NCBI RefSeq assembly: GCF_016734805.1
Contig: NZ_JAERQG010000002.1
Span: 372,001-436,000, forward strand
Reading direction: 5' to 3'
Source: Marivirga atlantica
GTDB lineage: Bacteria; Bacteroidota; Bacteroidia; Cytophagales; Cyclobacteriaceae
DNA: 64,000 nt
Under the pieces are notes generated by a model, which was given only the letters and a program-made list of their open reading frames with translations, did not search any database and had not been told where the DNA came from. Shown piece by piece: positions 58,715 through 64,000 of this stretch. The position numbers and the translations under genes are program-made. Each line of letters starts with the position of its first letter. Position 1 is the first letter of the stretch.

Positions 58715-60382
58715 TTAACCTTCAACAGGTTCTCTAAAGCCTACCCAGGTAAATCTTTTAATTACATATTCAGGGTTTGTTAAGGAAGCATTGCCTGAAG
58801 GATTGCCACCTGTAACATGGAAATCAGAGAAACCGGCATTTTGGTTTACATAAATACCACCTGTTAAGTTGAAGCTTACAGGAGTAGCTGATAAAGCCAT
58901 TTTATCCATAATCATATTTTTGGTAGTGGCATCAGTAGTATAAGCACCGCAAGAAATTGCACCATGATTCTCTGCTAGTTCAGCAGCCATATTTACTGAT
59001 TCTTCAGTATTCTTAGTCTTAATCAGTAAAACTATTGGACCGAATAATTCCTGTGTGAACTTATCCTTATCCTTAGTACTCATTTCTACAATTATTGGTG
59101 TTGCTGTTCTGGCTTCTTTAAACATTGGGTTGTCAATGCTTCTGCTTTCCAGCCAGATTTTGCCACCTAATTTCTTGGCTTCTTCAATGTGCCCAGTTGT
59201 ATTTGGGTTCTGAATGGCACCCAACACAAAAGGACCTGCTTTAGGATTATCAACTAAGCCGTTAATGTTATCAGCTAGTTTTTGTGCAAAATCTTCGAAG
59301 CTCACTTTACCGTTAGGTGTGTTAATGCCCTCTTCAGGAATAAAGAAGTTCTGAGGACAGGTACACATCTGTCCGGAGTAAAGACAAACAGAGAAAGCAA
59401 GGTTTTGTGCTACCTTATCAATATTTTCAGCAGAATCAAGAATGATAGAATTTACTCCTGTCTTCTCAGTGAATACTGTTTTGTCAGCTAGTCCTTCAAG
59501 GTAACTTCCAAATTTAGAGCCACCTGTGTAGTCAATAAGTTTTACCGCCTTATGCTCAGCTAAATCTTTAGTGATCATTTTGCTGTAAGTATCTGGTGCC
59601 AGTTGACATACATTAGGATCGATGCCATTAGCTTTAAGTACTTTTTGAATTTCGGCTACTACAATCGCCATTGGAAGAATAGCTCCTGGATGTGGCTTTA
59701 CGATACAAGTATTACCAGTTACCAAAGAAGAATAAAGTCCTGGTACTGAATTCCATGTAGGGAAGGTGCTACAACCAACTACCAGACTGATTCCTTTTGG
59801 TACAGCTCGCCAGCTTTTATTAAGCTTAATTTCGTATTTGCCCATCGGCTTGGTCCATGATTGATGCTCAGGGAAACGCTTTTGCTCTTCATAGCCCATC
59901 GCCAGAGATTCTAATGCCCTATCTGCCGCATGAGGGCCGGAAGCTTGAAATGCCATCATATAACCCTGACCAGTTGTATGCATTGTAGCGTAAGCATTTT
60001 CGAAAAAACGCTCTTTAAAACCATCAAGACTTTCTACCAAAACAGCAGCTCTTTCATCGACTGATAGGTTTCTCCACTGGCTCCATGCTTTTTGGCTTCT
60101 TTCTATAAGCGTGTCAGCACTGAAAGATGGATACAAGATTCCTAAAGCTTTGTTCAAGTATGGTGATTGCTCTTCACCAACCCATGCTTCAGGGTTTTCC
60201 TGTAAAAGGTCTTCAAATTTTTTATCTAAGCTGGCCTGAAATTTTTCTCTGCCATCCTTATCTGCATCTTCGCCATAAATTTTCGGAGAAGGATGTTCAG
60301 GGTAAGCCGCAAAAAAAGAACGGTCATGGATGGCTTCAACAGCCTTGTCAATAGTTTCTTTGTGTTTTTCGAATAAACTCAT
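58715..60382 (-). CDS. paaN: Phenylacetate-degradation aldehyde dehydrogenase-like protein PaaN
   Basis: PaaN (TIGR02288-like), about 555 residues from the ATG at 60382 (MSLFEKHK); the longer frame upstream has no conserved sequence. It has an aldehyde-dehydrogenase fold with VVGCSTFPTWNSVPGLYSSL and SGQMCTCPQNFFIP, holding the catalytic Cys, and LFGPIVLLIKTKNTEES. The role in phenylacetate or ring-cleavage breakdown is by family. No other paa gene is visible nearby. Confidence 0.85.
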   Translation of the reverse strand: MSLFEKHKETIDKAVEAIHDRSFFAAYPEHPSPKIYGEDADKDGREKFQASLDKKFEDLLQENPEAWVGEEQSPYLNKALGILYPSFSADTLIERSQKAWSQWRNLSVDERAAVLVESLDGFKERFFENAYATMHTTGQGYMMAFQASGPHAADRALESLAMGYEEQKRFPEHQSWTKPMGKYEIKLNKSWRAVPKGISLVVGCSTFPTWNSVPGLYSSLVTGNTCIVKPHPGAILPMAIVVAEIQKVLKANGIDPNVCQLAPDTYSKMITKDLAEHKAVKLIDYTGGSKFGSYLEGLADKTVFTEKTGVNSIILDSAENIDKVAQNLAFSVCLYSGQMCTCPQNFFIPEEGINTPNGKVSFEDFAQKLADNINGLVDNPKAGPFVLGAIQNPNTTGHIEEAKKLGGKIWLESRSIDNPMFKEARTATPIIVEMSTKDKDKFTQELFGPIVLLIKTKNTEESVNMAAELAENHGAISCGAYTTDATTKNMIMDKMALSATPVSFNLTGGIYVNQNAGFSDFHVTGGNPSGNASLTNPEYVIKRFTWVGFREPVEG

Positions 60383-60679
60383 CAATGTTAAATTTTTGAT
60401 CCTTTTAGAATGTTTGTTAGTAACAAGCTCTAAATGATGTAAGTTATCAACTAAAGTGTTTAATTTTTGATATTTTTGCAGCTTGTAAAATATGGCCTTT
60501 GCAATCGTTTGACTAAAAAGGCGCTTTAAAGCTTCATAAATATCTAATCTGCTGCTTTTAGCAGATTTAAGGTAAAGATACATTTAAGTTTTAAAGCATA
60601 AAAAGAAGGACTAAGCTTTTATAGATATGGCTGAACATAGGTTCTCCAGCTTTGTTCTGATGTAAGTTGATTATTATTT

Positions 60680-63600
60680 ATGAGGAAAATTCTACTATTC
60701 AGTATATCAATCTTATTCTCACTTCAGGTTTTCGCACAGTCAGATGACTATGTACCACATACAGTTATAATAAAGTTGGATGAATCCACAACTGCTAAAG
60801 GTGCCAACGAAAAGCTGTTAAGCGGTGCTGATCTAGCCTCATTAACATCAGTCAGAAAAATAGAGAACATTGCACAGTATAAAACACAGCAGGAGCGAGG
60901 GGTTAATACAAAAAGCGTTTTGGATGGCATCTATAAAATCAGGCTTAATACTGAAGTTGATGAACTAACATTCATAAATAATCTAAGTAGCTTTTCAAAT
61001 GTCATTTATGCTGAAAGATATCCTAATGTAAAGCCTTTTTTGGTACCTAACGATCCACAGGCAAGGAGAAATGGACCGCAGTATCATTTAGATCAGGTGG
61101 GGGCTTATGATGCCTGGAATATTACACAAGGCGATGAAGATTTGGTAATTGCCATCGTGGATACGGGTGTTGACCTGGATCATGAGGATCTGCAAGGCAA
61201 TTTGTACATAAACGCTGATGAAATACCTGATGATGGAATTGATAATGATGGAGACGGATTTATTGATAACTATAGGGGTTGGGATTTTGCAGACAATGAT
61301 AACGCTCCTGAAGCCGATGGCGACCAGCACGGCACATTGGTAACAGGAGTTGCAGCGGCAGCGACTAACAATGCCCTTGGTATAGCTGGTATGGGGTACA
61401 GATGTAAATTCTTACCTATAAAAATATTTCAGACGGAAAATAATTTCTCTAGCAACAGTTATGAAGGAGTGATTTATGCAGCCAATCAAGGAGCTGATGT
61501 GATCAATTTATCATGGGGAGGTGTGTCAGGTTTTTCTCAATATGCACAAGATGTGATCAATTATGCAGTTTTAGAGAAAGATGCTGCGGTGGTTGCTGCA
61601 GCCGGTAATACAAATGCTAATTTGGATTTCTATCCTGCTTCATACGATAATGTGCTATCGGTAGGTTTTGTAAATAATGCTGATCAGCGCGATCCTAATT
61701 CAACTTACAGTAACTTTATTGACCTAGTTGCTCCTGGTGTTAATATTTATACCACTTTTAATAATGACAGCTATGGTACTGAAGGCGGGTCTTCATTAGC
61801 AGCACCAATTGTTGCAGGAGCGGCTGCTTTACTGCGGGAGCGATACCCTGATTATTCAGCAGTTGAAATTATGGAGCAGCTAAGGGTAAATGCTGATGAT
61901 ATATATGATATTTCCTCTAATACGCAATTCGAATATTTATTTGGAAAAGGAAGACTAAATATTTCAAGAGCTGTAAGTAACGATGAAAATCCTTCTGTAA
62001 GAATGCAGTCTTTTGAATATTCCAATGGCTTTGAAGAAGCGGCTTATTATGGAGATACACTTACAATATACGCTGAATTTCAAACTTACTTGAATGATGT
62101 AGAAGATTTATCAATTACATTGAGTTCTGACAATCCATATGTGACATTGGTCGACAATGTATTGCAAATAGGGTCTGTTGCAAGAAATAACACTTTTGAT
62201 AATAATTCAGTCCCTTTTAGAGTAATTCTTTCCGACAATTTACCAGAAAATGAGAAACTATATTTTAGGTTGAATTATGAAGGAGCTTTTTATGAGGACT
62301 ACCAAAATTTTGTCATTTTCTCCAGTCCCAGAACGGAGATATTCAGTTTTGCAAATTGGAGGTTCGGCTTAAACTCTACCGGAGTTTTGGGCCGTAATAA
62401 GCAATATCCCTTCAGCACTTTCTCGACAAATTACAACGGCTCAACTCTGGTAGGACATTCAGGAATCATTCTGGCTGCTTCTGCAGATAGTATCAGTAAA
62501 AACACCTTAATAAACCCACTTGAGTTTGCTTTTGAGGAGGATTTTGAAAGCATGCAAAAACTAAAGCGCTTCGATGACATAACTGCAGATTTCGATGTAA
62601 GAAGTACTTTTAAGGAACAAGCTACTTTGGATACCACTTTAGGTTTAGAAATAAGACAAAGGATTTTAGGCTGGGAGGCTTCTGGTGAGAATGAATTTAT
62701 TTTGTTTGAATACGAGCTTGAAAATAGGGGAGATGTAAATTATGACAGTCTTTTCTTTGAGCTTTTTACAGAGTGGGCAGTAATTGATGACGATGCCAAT
62801 ACACTTAAATACGATTCTGTAAATGAAATGGTGTATGCATATGACAATAATCAAAGCTTATATGGAGGCCTAGCCCTTATTGCGGATCAGGATTCTGTAT
62901 TTTATCCTTTTGACCTGGATAATCTCAATGGCAATACTTCAGATTTAGCAAATGATACCTTAACCAATTCATTGATTTGGGAGTCTAGTATTAATGCATT
63001 TTCTGAAAAAGAGGCTGGTATTAATAATGAAGGAAACAGTGTAGGTTCTTTACTTGGTGTATTGTTGAAAGATTTCCAACCTGGACAAAGCCAAATGATA
63101 AACTTTGCACTTTTAGCTGCCAATGATTTAAGCCAATTGCAAAATGTGTTAAACACAGCTAAAGAAAAGTTGACCACAACTAAGCAAAACAGACCTTTTG
63201 GGGCTCAATTGTTTATATGCGAAAATGAAACACCATCATTTCAGACAGCAAGTACAGATTCGCTTCATATTTATTTGACGCCAACAGCTGATTCCGTTGC
63301 CTATAAAGGAAGAACTTTTGATGTTAGCCCTTTACAATCTGATTCCGTTTTCTATTATGAAGTAATTGATGGCCAGGGTTTTGCCTCAATAAGAAAGAGG
63401 TTAATTGTATCGGTTGTTAAACCTACTGCAAATTTTGAGGTAACATCAACTCCTTATTTAATCACACCAAATAGCAATACCCTAATCTCCTTTAATGACT
63501 CAAGTAAAGAAGCTGTTGAATGGAATTGGACTTTTAGCAACGGTTATCAATCCACTCAACAAAATCCGAGAATCCCCTTTAGTCAGGAGGGAACAATTGA

Positions 63601-64000
63601 TATACAATTGGTTGCTACCAATGCCATTGGTTGTACTGATACCATTATGAAGGGCATTGAAATTGCGTTTAGAGGAATTACACCTGATTTAGCAACCAAT
63701 CAGCTGGTTTGTAGTGGCAGTGATGTGGTTATTACTGATCCGGCTATCAGTGAAATCTCTGTCTATGAAGATGCCGAGGCTACTTCTTTAATCTACAGAG
63801 GAGCTACTTTTACCATAGAGAATATTCAAACTGACAGCACTTTTTACGTGCGAAATGAGCAGCAAACCTATCCTTCAGAGATGGTAAAGGTGGAATTAAC
63901 TATAGCAGAAATAAAAGCAGACTTTCAAGTATATGATGATTTATCAACGACTAATGCTGAAATGCGTGCTTTGGCAGTTAATAATAGCATAGCAACAGAC
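60680..64000 (+). CDS. Large secreted subtilase (S8), 5' part
   Basis: An open frame of 1,107 codons that runs off the right edge. It has a signal peptide (ending near VFAQ), an N-terminal inhibitor-like region and an S8 domain (about 135-415). The catalytic triad is visible: Asp in AIVDTGVDLDH, His in QHGTLVTGV and Ser in GGSSLAAPIVAG. Then come beta-rich regions and a PKD domain (about residues 915-995: NWTFSNGYQSTQQNPRIPF). Secreted Bacteroidota subtilases of this form often end in a T9SS sorting domain, which would be outside the window. Confidence 0.9.
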   Translation, partial: MRKILLFSISILFSLQVFAQSDDYVPHTVIIKLDESTTAKGANEKLLSGADLASLTSVRKIENIAQYKTQQERGVNTKSVLDGIYKIRLNTEVDELTFINNLSSFSNVIYAERYPNVKPFLVPNDPQARRNGPQYHLDQVGAYDAWNITQGDEDLVIAIVDTGVDLDHEDLQGNLYINADEIPDDGIDNDGDGFIDNYRGWDFADNDNAPEADGDQHGTLVTGVAAAATNNALGIAGMGYRCKFLPIKIFQTENNFSSNSYEGVIYAANQGADVINLSWGGVSGFSQYAQDVINYAVLEKDAAVVAAAGNTNANLDFYPASYDNVLSVGFVNNADQRDPNSTYSNFIDLVAPGVNIYTTFNNDSYGTEGGSSLAAPIVAGAAALLRERYPDYSAVEIMEQLRVNADDIYDISSNTQFEYLFGKGRLNISRAVSNDENPSVRMQSFEYSNGFEEAAYYGDTLTIYAEFQTYLNDVEDLSITLSSDNPYVTLVDNVLQIGSVARNNTFDNNSVPFRVILSDNLPENEKLYFRLNYEGAFYEDYQNFVIFSSPRTEIFSFANWRFGLNSTGVLGRNKQYPFSTFSTNYNGSTLVGHSGIILAASADSISKNTLINPLEFAFEEDFESMQKLKRFDDITADFDVRSTFKEQATLDTTLGLEIRQRILGWEASGENEFILFEYELENRGDVNYDSLFFELFTEWAVIDDDANTLKYDSVNEMVYAYDNNQSLYGGLALIADQDSVFYPFDLDNLNGNTSDLANDTLTNSLIWESSINAFSEKEAGINNEGNSVGSLLGVLLKDFQPGQSQMINFALLAANDLSQLQNVLNTAKEKLTTTKQNRPFGAQLFICENETPSFQTASTDSLHIYLTPTADSVAYKGRTFDVSPLQSDSVFYYEVIDGQGFASIRKRLIVSVVKPTANFEVTSTPYLITPNSNTLISFNDSSKEAVEWNWTFSNGYQSTQQNPRIPFSQEGTIDIQLVATNAIGCTDTIMKGIEIAFRGITPDLATNQLVCSGSDVVITDPAISEISVYEDAEATSLIYRGATFTIENIQTDSTFYVRNEQQTYPSEMVKVELTIAEIKADFQVYDDLSTTNAEMRALAVNNSIATD

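Noticed and set aside
60383-60583. N-terminal extension of PaaN by 67 residues
   Set aside because: The extension is low-complexity and basic without conserved sequence; the ATG at 60382 begins the family's usual N-terminus.

Overview
The window looks like chromosomal DNA of a low-GC member of the Bacteroidota, most likely order Cytophagales. The evidence is a PorD/DUF4835 protein, a type IX secretion C-terminal sorting domain, a carboxypeptidase-regulatory-domain TonB receptor, a lone PUA-less ProB, the cluster bamD-rpoZ-coaBC-porD-recN, and several promoters of the Bacteroidota form TAnnTTTG. No rRNA, tRNA, CRISPR array, prophage or complete insertion sequence was seen. The species cannot be named from this alone.

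Layout. 1-3.3 kb is an accessory stretch: the start of an HNH-nuclease-like gene cut by the left edge, a PtuA-like ATPase (together resembling a Septu-type defence pair), an unknown membrane/coiled-coil protein, and a helical-repeat protein. 3.3-14.1 kb holds an SDR reductase, a LytTR response regulator with its LytS-type kinase, a DUF3108 exported protein, an AraC regulator divergent from an alpha/beta hydrolase, and three exported or lipoprotein genes. A roughly 1.2 kb segmental duplication (about 5,967-7,157 and 11,353-12,547) brings a truncated kinase and a second DUF3108 gene, next to what looks like a stray 3' end of dnaE. DUF6326, a 45-residue peptide ORF and a CPBP protease follow.

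14.4-31.7 kb is housekeeping: recN, porD, coaBC, rpoZ, bamD, a T9SS-sorted protein, an OstA/LptA-like protein, tilS, mdh, a NUDIX gene divergent from pyrE, an Nmad3 protein coupled to a YfcC-type transporter, and a thiolase. 31.8-36.3 kb is a second accessory island: a 79-codon gene, a methyltransferase, a CPBP protease, GNAT, an FAD monooxygenase and a divergent TetR regulator.

36.4-53.8 kb is again core: accC-accB-efp-fabH, rpmF with a YceD-like gene, pdxA, rsmA-mgtE, a 2-hydroxyacid dehydrogenase, a pentapeptide-repeat membrane protein, greA-HIT, proC-proB-proA and a DEAD-box helicase. 54-64 kb holds a TonB receptor divergent from a MarR regulator followed by an exported terpenoid-cyclase-fold-like protein, then paaN and the 5' part of a large secreted subtilase running off the right edge.

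The observations most worth following are: (i) long inverted-repeat elements after minus-strand accessory genes, with AACGA on the low-coordinate side, suggestive of a cassette-like system; (ii) two exported paralogues with a DxDDTA motif, one in a MarR/TonB-receptor locus; (iii) the Septu-like pair at the left edge; (iv) the kinase/DUF3108 duplication with conserved LytTR-type direct repeats at 21-bp period.
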